Under the pieces are notes generated by a model, which worked only from the letters and a program-made list of their open reading frames with translations, was not told the origin of the DNA and searched no databases. A DNA stretch of 32,672 bases from Candidatus Dormiibacterota bacterium (GTDB lineage Bacteria; Chloroflexota; Dormibacteria; Aeolococcales; Aeolococcaceae). This document shows, one piece after another, positions 7,432 to 19,199 of this stretch. The stretch spans positions 1 through 32,672 of the forward strand of contig PKXZ01000089.1 in NCBI GenBank assembly GCA_003132525.1, written 5' to 3'. Numbering within the stretch: the stretch's first letter is position 1; the number at the start of each line of letters is the position of its first letter. The position numbers and the translations under genes were made by a program.

Positions 7432-8891
7432 ACTGCGACCGGCTCGCTGACCACCTCGGCTGCAGGCGCCGCCTCCACCGCAACCCGCGGCTTATGGCTG
7501 ATGAGGGTGCATGCGAGACCCGACAGCGCCGTGGTGCCGGCGGCGTACCACCAGAGGTTGTGAAAGTGCGCCAGCGCGTCGACGGTACTGTGCGGCGTTC
7601 CGAGGATGACCACGAGCAGCGCCACACCGAAGGCACCACCAATCTGGCGCGCGGTCTGGTTGACCGCACTCCCCACCGCGAAGCGGTTCGGATGCAGGCT
7701 CGACACGGCCGCGGCACCGAGTACGGGGAAGGTGAGCCCGATGCCGAGCCCGATGATCAGCGTTCCCGGCAACCAGGTCGTGACGTACTCGGGTTGGACA
7801 CCGACGCGGGTGGCGAACCAGACCAACCCGGCAAAGAACACGGTGAAGCCGGCAAGCAGGATCTTGCGAAAGCCCACGCGCGACGCGGTGCGTCCCGCGG
7901 GTCCCGATACGAGCGCCACGACGAGCGGACCGGGTGTCACCGCCAGTCCCGCTTCGAGAATCGGGTAGTGCCACACGCTCGTGAGAAACAGGATGTTTCC
8001 CAGGAGCATCGCGAAGAATCCCATCGCGTACAGAAACGTCGCCGCGTTGGCCACGCTGAAGGATCGAGCCCTGAAGAGCGTCAGGTCGAGAACCGGCTCG
8101 GGATGCCGCGCCGACCGCCACAGGAACAGCGCACCGACGATCACGGCGCCGGCAAAGCAACCGATCACCGGTGCAGTCGCCCAGCCCCAGGTGGGTCCTT
8201 CGGTGATGCCGAGAACGAGCGCGGAGAGGGTCAACGCGATGAGCACCGCGCCGAAGTAGTCCGGCGCCGCCCCCGGGATACCGGCATGTGATTTGACGAG
8301 GACACGGCGGCCCGCGATCCATGCAGCCAGACCGATCGGCACATTCACGAAGAACGCTGCGCGCCATCCTCCGACGGTGATCAAGGCCGCGCCAAGCGAC
8401 GGACCGGTGGCCACGGCGAGTGCTCCGACACCGCCCCACAGGGCCACAACCTGGGAACGGCGGTCAGTGGGGAATGCGGCAAGCAGAAGGCTCAACGAGG
8501 CCGGCAGGAGCGCGGCCGCACCGCAGCCCTGGATCACCCGGCCGGCAACGAGAAATTCCACGGACGGCGCCAGGCCGCAGAGCGCCGAGCCTGCGGTGAA
8601 GACGCCGAGGCCGGCGAAGAACACCTTCCGGCTGCCGAGCCGGTCCGCGGTGCGTCCCGCGATCACCAGCAGCGATCCGAAGACGATCCCGTAGCTGGTG
8701 ATCACCCACGCGAGCGTCGCTCGCGGATCGCTCGGGAAGGATCGTTCGAGCGCGGGGAACGCCACGTTGACGATCGACAGATCCAGCGACGCCATGAACG
8801 CCCCGAGTGCCGTGACCGCAAAGATGATTCGCCGGCGACTAACCGGTGTCGCGACCTGCGCAGCCGACGGCGCAGCGCTCTGCTGGGTCAT
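7428..8891 (-). CDS. MFS drug exporter, DHA2 (EmrB/QacA) type
   Basis: A 487-residue integral membrane protein with about 14 hydrophobic segments, the size and layout of the DHA2 proton-antiport exporters. Motifs: TM1 with FMASLDLSIVNVAFPALE (the D-x-x-I-V-N-V-A-L-P motif of 14-TM exporters), the loop GRTADRLGSRKVF, and VIQGCGAAALLPASLSLL in TM4-5. ATG 8891 is chosen over the upstream in-frame ATG 8927, because a TAGAGT -10 box lies 7 bases before 8891 and 8927 would run into the divergent promoter. The divergent HxlR gene is the likely regulator. Exported compound unknown; organic toxicants such as quinones, aldehydes or dyes are typical for HxlR-controlled pumps (inference). Confidence 0.9.
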   Translation of the reverse strand: MTQQSAAPSAAQVATPVSRRRIIFAVTALGAFMASLDLSIVNVAFPALERSFPSDPRATLAWVITSYGIVFGSLLVIAGRTADRLGSRKVFFAGLGVFTAGSALCGLAPSVEFLVAGRVIQGCGAAALLPASLSLLLAAFPTDRRSQVVALWGGVGALAVATGPSLGAALITVGGWRAAFFVNVPIGLAAWIAGRRVLVKSHAGIPGAAPDYFGAVLIALTLSALVLGITEGPTWGWATAPVIGCFAGAVIVGALFLWRSARHPEPVLDLTLFRARSFSVANAATFLYAMGFFAMLLGNILFLTSVWHYPILEAGLAVTPGPLVVALVSGPAGRTASRVGFRKILLAGFTVFFAGLVWFATRVGVQPEYVTTWLPGTLIIGLGIGLTFPVLGAAAVSSLHPNRFAVGSAVNQTARQIGGAFGVALLVVILGTPHSTVDALAHFHNLWWYAAGTTALSGLACTLISHKPRVAVEAAPAAEVVSEPVAV

Positions 8892-8898
8892 TGTCGCG

Positions 8899-8927
8899 AC
8901 TCTACGCACTTGCGTTCTATTATGCAA
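8899..8927 (-). promoter_or_regulatory. Leaderless-type promoter of the MFS exporter
   Basis: On the minus strand, -35 TTGCAT (8927-8922), 17-base spacer, -10 TAGAGT (8904-8899), then 7 bases to ATG 8891. No Shine-Dalgarno site is present. Its -35 half is the right arm of the TTGC-N10-GCAA palindrome shared with the hxlR promoter. Confidence 0.65.
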
Positions 8928-8938
8928 CTCACTAAGCT
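8910..8938 (+). promoter_or_regulatory. Leaderless-type promoter of the HxlR regulator
   Basis: -35 TTGCGT (8910-8915), 17-base spacer, -10 TAAGCT (8933-8938), then 6 bases to ATG 8945. It overlaps the divergent MFS promoter, so RNA polymerase cannot easily occupy both. A repressor bound between 8910 and 8927 would silence both genes. Confidence 0.65.
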
Positions 8939-8944
8939 GACGCG

Positions 8945-9418
8945 ATGGATCGCAAGAGCTTTGCGGGCATGGACTGCTCGGTTGCCCAGTGCCTCGAGGT
9001 CGTCGGCGAGTGGTGGAGCATGCTCGTCGTCCGAGATGCGTTTCTCGGCGTGACCCGGTTCGACGACTTTCAGCGCCGTCTCGGCATCTCCCGCAACATC
9101 CTCCAGGACCGGCTCAACACGCTGGTGGATGCGGGCGTGCTGGCCACGGTCGCGTACTCCGAGCACCCACCCCGGCACGACTACCGACTCACCGACAAGG
9201 GGCGTGACCTGTGGCCCGTTCTCACCGCGATGCGTCAGTGGGGTGACCGTTATGCGGCGCCGAGCGGGCCGCCGCTCCAGGTGACTCACAAGTCGTGCGG
9301 AGCGGTGACCGAGGCCGTTCTCGTCTGCAGCTCGTGCGGCGAACGTCTTGGGGCTCGTGATGTCGAGGCTGCGACCAGCCCCGGGCATGTTTCCGCAGTG
9401 ATCCCGCAGCGAGCCTGA
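8945..9418 (+). CDS. HxlR-family transcriptional regulator with C-terminal zinc-ribbon-like motif
   Basis: A 157-residue winged-helix regulator. The HxlR core occupies residues about 8-105: MDCSVAQCLEVVGEWWSMLVVRD, then the recognition region FDDFQRRLGISRNILQDRLNTLVDAGVL and the wing HDYRLTDKGRDL. C11 in the MDCSVAQ motif is the position used as redox or aldehyde/quinone-sensing cysteine in some HxlR proteins. Beyond the core is H115-x2-C118 and C128-x2-C131, a probable metal site. It is divergent from the MFS exporter with overlapping promoters, which suggests that it controls that pump and itself. Family certain; signal unknown. Confidence 0.92.
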   Translation: MDRKSFAGMDCSVAQCLEVVGEWWSMLVVRDAFLGVTRFDDFQRRLGISRNILQDRLNTLVDAGVLATVAYSEHPPRHDYRLTDKGRDLWPVLTAMRQWGDRYAAPSGPPLQVTHKSCGAVTEAVLVCSSCGERLGARDVEAATSPGHVSAVIPQRA

Positions 9419-9433
9419 CGAGGCGTCACCGCG

Positions 9434-9462
9434 CCGCGTTCAGCCTCCTGGATCGGTAAGCT
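9434..9462 (+). promoter_or_regulatory. Leaderless-type promoter for the 9471 gene
   Basis: -10 TAAGCT (9457-9462), identical to those of hxlR and ftsH, 8 bases before ATG 9471. A weak -35 CCGCGT (9434-9439) lies 17 bases upstream and matches the TTGCGT of hxlR at four positions. Confidence 0.5.
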
Positions 9463-9470
9463 CCGGCGTC

Positions 9471-10100
9471 ATGGTCGACTGGGTCACGATCTCAGCGCTT
9501 GCGACTGCGGGCGGAACCCTGATCCTCGCGGTCGCCACGTTCTCATCGGTTCGCTCTGCGAATCGCGCGGCGCGTGCCGCGGAACGATCGCTGCTCGCCG
9601 GCTTGCGCCCGGTGCTCATGCCGTCGCGCCTTCAGGATCCGCCTCAGAAGGTCTCGTTCAACGACCTGCATTGGGTGACCATTGACGGCGGCCACGCTTC
9701 CTTCGAAGTGAGTCCGCAGGCGATCTACCTGGTGATCGGCCTTCGCAACGCCGGGTCCGGGATCGCGGTGCTCCATGGCTGGCACTTCTACCCGGAACGA
9801 ATCGCGGGCACCGACCCGGCGGATGTCCGCGATTTCCGGCGCATGAGCCGCGACATCTACGTCCCCGCCGGCGACACCGGCTTCTGGCAGGGTGCGTTTC
9901 GCGATCCGAACGACCCGATCTTCGGCGTCGCCCGCGACGCCGCGACCGCGGCACAACCCGTGACCATCGACCTGCTGTACGGCGACCACGAAGGTGGACA
10001 GCGAATGATCAGCCGCTTCGGACTCACGGCGACCCCGAATGGGTCGTGGCTGGCCGTGGTCGGACGCCACTGGAACCTCGACCGGCCCAACCCTCGCTAG
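9471..10100 (+). CDS. Hypothetical protein with one N-terminal membrane helix
   Basis: A 209-residue protein, no family recognised. Residues about 4-28 (WVTISALATAGGTLILAVATFSS) form a membrane helix; it is followed by an Arg/Ala-rich helix (RSANRAARAAERSLLAGLRPVL) and then a mostly beta-strand domain with many aromatic and Gly residues (YLVIGLRNAGSGIAVLHGWHFYP, YVPAGDTGFWQGAF, VTIDLLYGDHEGGQRMISRFGL). This helix plus soluble beta domain resembles small conserved actinobacterial membrane proteins of unknown role. ATG 9471 is supported by the upstream TAAGCT box. Its TAG stop shares CTAG with the stop of the convergent gene. Confidence 0.7.
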   Translation: MVDWVTISALATAGGTLILAVATFSSVRSANRAARAAERSLLAGLRPVLMPSRLQDPPQKVSFNDLHWVTIDGGHASFEVSPQAIYLVIGLRNAGSGIAVLHGWHFYPERIAGTDPADVRDFRRMSRDIYVPAGDTGFWQGAFRDPNDPIFGVARDAATAAQPVTIDLLYGDHEGGQRMISRFGLTATPNGSWLAVVGRHWNLDRPNPR

Positions 10101-10672
10101 CGGACCGATGTCACGGGTGCAGCGCGAAGCGATCCCGACGATTCGCGATACGAGCGACAGACCACGACGATCCCTGCGAGCTCGACCAGTTTCGTTCCGA
10201 CACCGATGACGTCGGCGCCCTCCCAGCCGGCCCCAAGGTAGAGCGTGTAGGCGATGATGTTGGCGACCAGGAGGATCAGCGCCGGCACGCGCCAGCGCGG
10301 TGTCACAAAGGCCGCCAGCGCAACCGCCGTCAACGCGATCCCATCCAGCAGAAAGAGAACGCCAGTGATGGGCTGTTCGACCAGATGCACCGGCACCAGC
10401 GTGAGGTGAATGTCCGCCGTCGCGAGCAGGAGCAGCGAGCTCAGCCGCGTCGCCGGACCTGCCGTCTCGACCAGTGACCAGAGATGAGCGGCGCGCGCTG
10501 ATCTTCCCGCAGCGTTCTGCAGCGCAAGCAGTACGGGGATCACCGCAACTGGAAGAAACAGCAGTCCCGTGAGCGCAATCGTGTGGTCGCCGGACATATC
10601 CATCGTCGTGAAGTGATACGGCCACGTCCACGAGGCCGGATCACCTGCGGCGATGCCTGAACACTGATCCAC
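10097..10672 (-). CDS. Hypothetical multi-pass membrane protein
   Basis: A 191-residue protein with about five hydrophobic helices: ALTGLLFLPVAVIPVLLAL, LSSLLLLATADIHLTLVPV, ITGVLFLLDGIALTAVALAAFV, VPALILLVANIIAYTLYLGAG and LVELAGIVVVCRSY. Charged or polar residues inside membrane spans (D and H in ADIHLTLVPVHL) could bind a metal or heme, but no family is recognised. The GTG at 10672 gives the longest form; ATG 10603 (MDMSGDHTIAL) is a plausible shorter start and keeps all helices. The gene is convergent with the 9471 gene and divergent from the DUF4383 gene. Confidence 0.65.
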   Translation of the reverse strand: MDQCSGIAAGDPASWTWPYHFTTMDMSGDHTIALTGLLFLPVAVIPVLLALQNAAGRSARAAHLWSLVETAGPATRLSSLLLLATADIHLTLVPVHLVEQPITGVLFLLDGIALTAVALAAFVTPRWRVPALILLVANIIAYTLYLGAGWEGADVIGVGTKLVELAGIVVVCRSYRESSGSLRAAPVTSVR

Positions 10673-10749
10673 CTGCGGTACACGCCGCGTAGCAACTCCC
10701 AGACCCAGCCGACAACCACGGTCACAGGACCGCTACTACGAGGGATCAC

Positions 10750-11160
10750 ATGTCCATCTCCAAGACCGCGGCCGGCATCTCCGGTGCCGTCTATCTGCTC
10801 GTCGGCATCGCCGGCTTCATTCCGATCGTCGGAGGCGCCGATGGGATCGCGGCCCACAACCTCCTTGGGTTGTTCCCGGTGAACGCCGTGCACAACGTCG
10901 TGCACATGGCCGTTGGCGCACTCGGATTGCTCGCGTATTCCCGAGGAGCGAGCGCTTCGCGTCTCTTCGCCCGGGGCATCGGAATCATCTACCTGGTGCT
11001 CGCCGTAGCTGGAGCCATCTTCAACACGGGGAACTTCCTCGGCATCGTGCCGATCGGCGGGCTCGACATCGCGCTTCACGCGGTATCCGCGCTGGTCCTC
11101 CTCGTCGTGGGCTTTGCGCCCGAGGCCCCTGCATCTCGGATCGCCAGCCGCACGGCGTAA
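10750..11160 (+). CDS. DUF4383-type small membrane protein
   Basis: A 136-residue protein with four hydrophobic helices and the conserved pattern of DUF4383: ISGAVYLLVGIAGFIP, then HNLLGLFPVNAVHNVVHMAVGALGLLAY, LFARGIGIIYLVLAVAGAI and IALHAVSALVLLVVGF. The HNLLGLF-x-VN-x-x-HNVVH segment, with three regularly placed histidines near a membrane face, is the family hallmark. Start ATG 10750 follows a GAGGGA Shine-Dalgarno site by 4 bases. Function of the family is unknown. It ends before a strong two-way terminator at 11245. Confidence 0.85.
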   Translation: MSISKTAAGISGAVYLLVGIAGFIPIVGGADGIAAHNLLGLFPVNAVHNVVHMAVGALGLLAYSRGASASRLFARGIGIIYLVLAVAGAIFNTGNFLGIVPIGGLDIALHAVSALVLLVVGFAPEAPASRIASRTA

Positions 11161-11244
11161 CCGGCGCGAGCCGGCAGCGCGCCACATCGCGCGGCGCGCT
11201 GCACCGGCGTGGTGCAACGTGGCCGCACCATGTCGCCGAAGAAC

Positions 11245-11280
11245 AAAAGAGACACGCCCCGTGGGGGACGTGTCTCTTTT
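11245..11280. terminator. Strong bidirectional intrinsic terminator
   Basis: Perfect 12-bp arms AAAAGAGACACG / CGTGTCTCTTTT with a further CCCC/GGGG extension inside the loop. Each strand ends in a T run, so it can stop both the DUF4383 transcript (plus) and the DUF6458-DUF6131 transcript (minus). A second small hairpin AGGGGC-TGA-GCCCCT (11293-11307) abuts the DUF6131 stop. Confidence 0.88.
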
Positions 11281-11306
11281 CAGCGCGTTGGGAGGGGCTG
11301 AGCCCC

Positions 11307-11462
11307 TCAGTAGTAGTGGCGCCGGCCACCCACCGCATGCCCGGCCATCCCGAGCAGTTCGAGCACGAGCCCGAGGACGATGAGGATGACGCCAACGGTC
11401 ACCAGTACGGGGATTGCTGCCAGCAACCCGATGATGAGCAGGATGATGCCCAGAACGATCAC
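11307..11462 (-). CDS. 51-residue DUF6131-type membrane peptide
   Basis: A very small gene encoding one long or two short hydrophobic helices (IVLGIILLIIGLLAAIPVL, VTVGVILIVLGLVLELLG) and a basic, aromatic tail ending GGRRHYY. This pattern matches the small DUF6131 membrane proteins of actinobacteria and relatives. The GTG start at 11462 has an excellent AAGGAGG Shine-Dalgarno site 6 bases upstream, which makes it a convincing gene despite its size. It lies 66 bases after the DUF6458 gene on the same strand and is probably co-transcribed. Role unknown; membrane stress or envelope functions are guesses. Confidence 0.8.
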   Translation of the reverse strand: MIVLGIILLIIGLLAAIPVLVTVGVILIVLGLVLELLGMAGHAVGGRRHYY

Positions 11463-11528
11463 GCCTCGCCTCCTTGTGTCGCGAACTTCAATGTGTCTTC
11501 GTGGTTGGTCGGTGCGACTCGGTCGCCG

Positions 11529-11756
11529 TCAGAGCGGACGATCGTCGACCGTGGTCGTGGTGGTTCCGTTCCGCCTGATGTATCCCGGACCGCCCCACGA
11601 CGACCAGAAGATCAACGCCAGCACGATGCCGAGCGCACCCACTCCCATGAGGATGTACCCGATGGTGTGAAGGTCGACCCCGCTGGTCGTGACGTGGATG
11701 GCGAAAGCCAGGACGGCTCCCACCGCCAACAGGAAGATGCCTACTCCAAGGCCCAT
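11529..11756 (-). CDS. DUF6458-type small membrane protein
   Basis: A 75-residue two-helix membrane protein: helix one GVGIFLLAVGAVLAFAIHV, a short loop with TSGVDLHTIGYILM, helix two GVGALGIVLALIFWSSW, and a polar threonine-rich tail RRNGTTTTTVDDRPL. The VDLHTIGYILMGVGALGIVL and FWSSWGG segments are characteristic of DUF6458. ATG 11756 has an AAGGAGGTAG Shine-Dalgarno sequence. It is the first gene of a two-gene unit with the DUF6131 peptide, ending at the bidirectional terminator. Function unknown. Confidence 0.83.
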   Translation of the reverse strand: MGLGVGIFLLAVGAVLAFAIHVTTSGVDLHTIGYILMGVGALGIVLALIFWSSWGGPGYIRRNGTTTTTVDDRPL

Positions 11757-12053
11757 TGCAACTACCTCCTTGCGTCGCTGCCCGCCCTATCCCAAGATAC
11801 TGTCAGCGATCGTATAGCTGATTCGTACAGCGATACTATCACATATGGTCCCGGCTGGTGCGCGTGGCACGAAACATGGGCGATCCGAGCGACAGTCGGG
11901 CACCTCCTCGTGGCCTCCCAAGCCAGACCCGCAGGCCGTTCCGACAGAGCGCTTTGATACCGTAACGTCCAATTAATCTGCTAGTCCAGCTAACAGATTG
12001 GATGCGAACGGATGAGCCTGAGGCTCCCGTGAGCAGATCGACCAAGCACCCAC
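11757..12053. other. AT-richer intergenic region with repeated motifs
   Basis: No convincing gene. The first 90 bases are clearly AT-richer than the surroundings and hold repeated pieces: CAGCGAT at 11804-11810 and 11828-11834, GATACT at 11796-11801 and 11832-11837. They sit 40-85 bases upstream of the DUF6458 start and are candidate promoter/operator DNA. Further right is an imperfect inverted repeat, with CCAAT-TA-ATCTG near 11969 and CAGATTGG near 11993, and a GAGCC-TGA-GGCTC hairpin near 12014. Confidence 0.4.
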
Positions 12054-13025
12054 GTGGAGTTTTGGCTCATGTCGGCTGCGAGCCTCCAGGCCCAATCCGG
12101 CTTCGCGCGACCGCAACGGGTTGCCTCTGCAGCACTGGCGGGCAGCCTCATGCTGGCCGTGTGCGGTGCCGCCACGCCAACGCCTCCGGGAGGCGCGGCG
12201 CCGGCGCCCTCGAACCGCCTTCGAACTGTGCTGGGCGCGGCGTGGGCCGGGTACAAGCAGGTCTTCATCCAACCAGACGGGCGGGTCGTGGAGCCAACCC
12301 GGGGCGACGTCACGACGTGGTTGGTGACGCTCGCGTGCGTCCGCGGCCTCGTGCAAAAGCATGCGGACTTTCTCCGCACCGCCAAGAGCAAGGAGGGTCG
12401 CTCACTCATCGGTGCGCTCCGCGCGTCGCGCGCGGAGACGCTCCTGGTGGTCGCGAGCGTCGCCGGCGCTGTGGCGATGCTGGTGCGTTCTCCGAGTCTC
12501 GCGACCATCGTGCTGGCGTTGCTGTTGCTCTTCGAAGCTTTCGTCTATTCCAACGCTCCGTGGGCGAGCCTGGCAGCCGAGGAATCATCCTGACGCCCGA
12601 GCGTCGCGTATGCTCGCTCGCCGCAGAACACCGGCGATCGGCCGGCCCGCAGGCGAACGCTCGTTGCTCCGCTCGCAGCGCTTGGAGTCGCGGCGGTCGC
12701 GGCGGTTGCTGCGCTGGTCATCGCCGCGCCGAGCTCGAACGCGCCTTTCGGCGGTCCCCAGGCGGATCTCCCGCGCATCGGGAATATCGTCCCGGCTCTC
12801 AAGATCGGCCCGCTGCCAGACGTGATCCCATCGGCGCTGCCGTCCCCGTCGGCCGGCGCATCGCCGAGCGTAGGGGCCTCACCGTCCGCCTCGCCAAGCG
12901 CATCGACGGGGCCTCCACCAACGCCATCAGCATCACCGTCGGCGCCCGCGTCGCCGACAGCGAGTGCCGCTCCCACGCCAACGCCGACGCCGGCTCCCAC
13001 ATCAACCCCGACCCCGCCCGCGTAA
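12054..13025 (+). pseudogene. Decayed gene: GH8-like N-terminus joined to the C-terminus of a membrane glycosyltransferase-like protein
   Basis: Residues 1-88 of the first frame look like an exported glycoside hydrolase family 8 start: hydrophobic segment ASAALAGSLMLAVCGAA, a proline-rich linker, then AWAGYKQVFIQPDGRVVEPTRGDVTT, close to the GH8 opening that precedes the catalytic TSEGQ motif. At about 12313-12320 this switches abruptly to WLVTLACVRGLVQK, FLRTAKSKEGRSL and two membrane helices ending FVYSNAPWASLAAE, which resembles the tail of a GT2/cellulose-synthase-like protein. A TGA follows at 12591. The same frame continues open, without any ATG/GTG/TTG start before the proline tract, as ARSPQNTGDRPARRR, a helix, and a long Ser/Pro/Ala/Thr tail to TAA 13025. 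A one-base shift restores GIILTPERR across the stop. Best read as a deletion remnant. The GT assignment is inference. Confidence 0.6.
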
Positions 13026-13027
13026 AG

Positions 13028-14460
13028 CTAGGGGAGCCGGACGCTCCCGGTCAGATATGCGTCGCAGCTGCGCGCCGCAGCTCTCCCGTCAGCGATGGCC
13101 CAGACGATCAGCGAGGCACCGCGCACCGCGTCCCCGGCCGCGAAGACGCCCGCTGTCGCACAGGCGAAGCTCTCATCGACGGCAAGGTTGCCACCCGCGT
13201 CGCATGTAATCGAGAGCTCATCAAGCAGCGTGGAGCGCGTCGCTCCCTCGTAACCGATCGCGATGAGCACGAGGTCGGCATCGAGCTGCACCTCGTCCTC
13301 GGAGATGGGGACGAACGCACGGCTCCCACGGTCGCGACGCGCTTCCACACGCACCGCGCGAACGCTGCCCACATCGCCGTTGTCACCCTCGAAGCGCGTG
13401 ACCATGAGACCGAACTCTCGTGAGCCCCCCTCGTCATGCGCAGGGTACGTGCGCAGGATGAGTGGCCACTGCGGCCACGGATTCCCCTCCGGCCGCGAAT
13501 CCGGCGGCTGCGCGTAGATGTACAGCTGCTGCACTTCGCGGCACTGCTCGCGGATCACATTACCGAGGCAGTCCGCGCCCGTATCGCCGCCGCCGATGAT
13601 GAGCACCGTGCGACCACGGGCGGTGATCTCGGGATGAGCGCTGATACGATCTCCTGCAACCCGCCGGTTCTGCTGCACCAGGTAGTCCATCGCGAAGTGG
13701 ATGCCGCGCAGTCCGCGCCCGGGAACATCGATATCGCGCGGCCGGTCGGCGCCGACGCCGAGCACGACCGCATCGAAGCGTTCCCGCAGCTGCTCCGCGC
13801 TCACGTCAATGCCGATGTCATAGCCAGTCTCGAAGGTGATCCCCTCGGCTTCGAGCAGGTCGACGCGCCGGTCGATCACCCATTTCTCCATCTTGAAATC
13901 GGGGATCCCGTACCGGAGCAGGCCACCGATGCGATCCGAGCGCTCGAACACCGTCACGCGGTGGCCGGCGCGGTTGAGCTGCTGCGCTGCCGCAAGTCCC
14001 GCGGGTCCAGACCCGACGACGGCGACACGCCGCCCGGTGCGGTGGGCCGGCGGCTCTGCGCGGATCCAGCCCTCGCCGAAGGCGCGGTCGATGATGGACT
14101 GCTCGATCTGCTTGATAGCGACCGGGTCATCATTGATGGCCAGGACGCATGCGGGCTCGCATGGCGCCGGGCAGAGACGGCCGGTGAATTCGGGGAAGTT
14201 GTTGGTCGCGTGCAGCCGCTCGACGGCAGCCTTCCAGTTGTCGTGATAGACGAGGTCGTTCCACTCGGGGATGAGGTTGCCGAGCGGACATCCGTGGTGG
14301 CAGAACGCGACCCCGCAGTCCATGCAACGCGACCCCTGGTCGCGCAGCACCTGGACCGGGAGCGGGAGGTACACCTCGCGATAGTCGGCGATGCGTTCCG
14401 CGACCGGCCGCTTCTGGGCCGTGTGCCGCGTGTGCTCGAGGAACCCCGTGCGTGCCGCCA

Positions 14461-14461
<1 letters not shown>
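13028..14461 (-). CDS. gltD: Glutamate synthase (NADPH) small subunit
   Basis: A 477-residue flavoprotein that takes electrons from NADPH and passes them through FAD and iron-sulfur clusters to the large subunit. Seen in order: cysteine motifs for two 4Fe-4S clusters (CMDCGVAFCHHGCPLGN near residues 46-60; CPAPCEPAC near 97-105), the FAD fingerprint VAVVGSGPAGLAAAQ, GGLLRYGIPDFKMEK, and the NADPH fingerprint LIIGGGDTGADC, closing with GVFAAGDAVRGASLIVWAI. ATG 14461 overlaps the gltB stop in an ATGA, so the two subunits are translationally coupled. Length is normal. Its TAG stop at 13028 lies 2 bases from the end of the upstream-strand pseudogene. Confidence 0.97.
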
Positions 14462-18981
<4,520 letters not shown>

Positions 18982-19027
18982 GCTCCGCCCGTCGGATCAA
19001 GTCGGGAACGCGAGGCCGCGCGTGTGT

Positions 19028-19033
19028 TAGAGT
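19028..19033 (+). promoter_or_regulatory. Extended -10 box of the aroF leader transcript
   Basis: TGT-TAGAGT gives an extended -10 element (TGn then TAGAGT). It ends 8 bases before ATG 19042 of the leader peptide, so the transcript would begin at or next to that start codon. TAGAGT is also the -10 of the MFS gene. No strong -35, as is usual with extended -10 promoters. Confidence 0.55.
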
Positions 19034-19041
19034 TTGCGTCA

Positions 19042-19104
19042 ATGGCCGCAACTGCGCGTCGATACTTTGGCCCGCCAGCCGTAAGGCTGCCGGGGGTCTT
19101 CTAA
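19042..19104 (+). CDS. Candidate 20-residue leader peptide upstream of aroF
   Basis: ATG 19042 to TAA 19104 encodes MAATARRYFGPPAVRLPGVF. It has adjacent Tyr and Phe codons (TAC TTT, 19063-19068) and a final Phe, the end products of the pathway that the downstream enzyme opens. Two further points suggest that translation matters: a promoter box placed right before its start codon, and RNA arms inside and just after it that pair with each other. Ribosome stalling at the Tyr/Phe codons would cover the 5' arm ACTGCGCG. Three aromatic residues in twenty is suggestive rather than extreme; protein-level evidence is lacking. Confidence 0.5.
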   Translation: MAATARRYFGPPAVRLPGVF

Positions 19105-19185
19105 CCCGACCGCGCAGTCGTTACCAGGGCTGGTTCATCAGAGATGGGTCAGCCCCGGATCCCGTGTGGTGGCCCATCACCACAC
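19051..19185 (+). promoter_or_regulatory. Structured aroF leader RNA, candidate attenuator
   Basis: Four pairings can be read directly. (1) ACTGCGCG 19051-19058 with CGCGCAGT 19111-19118, a perfect 8-bp closing stem. (2) Inside it, a hairpin 19071-19094, CCCG-c-CAGCC / GGCTG-c-CGGG with GTAA loop. (3) A 13-bp hairpin, arms 19127-19139 and 19143-19155 with loop AGA (three G-U pairs). (4) A perfect 8-bp hairpin GTGTGGTG / CACCACAC, 19164-19171 with 19178-19185, ending directly against the GGAGG ribosome-binding site of aroF (19186-19190). There is no T run, so control of ribosome access or Rho-dependent termination is more likely than an intrinsic terminator. Confidence 0.55.
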
Positions 19186-19199
19186 GGAGGTGCCAAACA

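Noticed and set aside
6801-8291. 496-codon plus-strand open frame spanning ackA and the MFS gene
   Set aside because: It crosses two well-supported genes in the wrong frame and has an Arg/His/Glu-rich random composition.
8910-8927. TTGC-N10-GCAA as a dedicated HxlR operator
   Set aside because: Each arm is fully explained as a -35 element 17 bases from a good -10. A regulator may still bind there, but the palindrome alone does not prove an operator.
11757-12053. A tRNA or small stable RNA in the gene-free stretch
   Set aside because: No T-loop GTTCRA sequence, no acceptor-stem pairing and no CCA-adjacent discriminator pattern could be found.
12002-13423. 473-codon plus-strand open frame overlapping the pseudogene and gltD
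   Set aside because: Mostly shadow sequence. Only the short piece around 12585-12610 (GIILTPERR) looks coding, which is used as frameshift evidence for the pseudogene.
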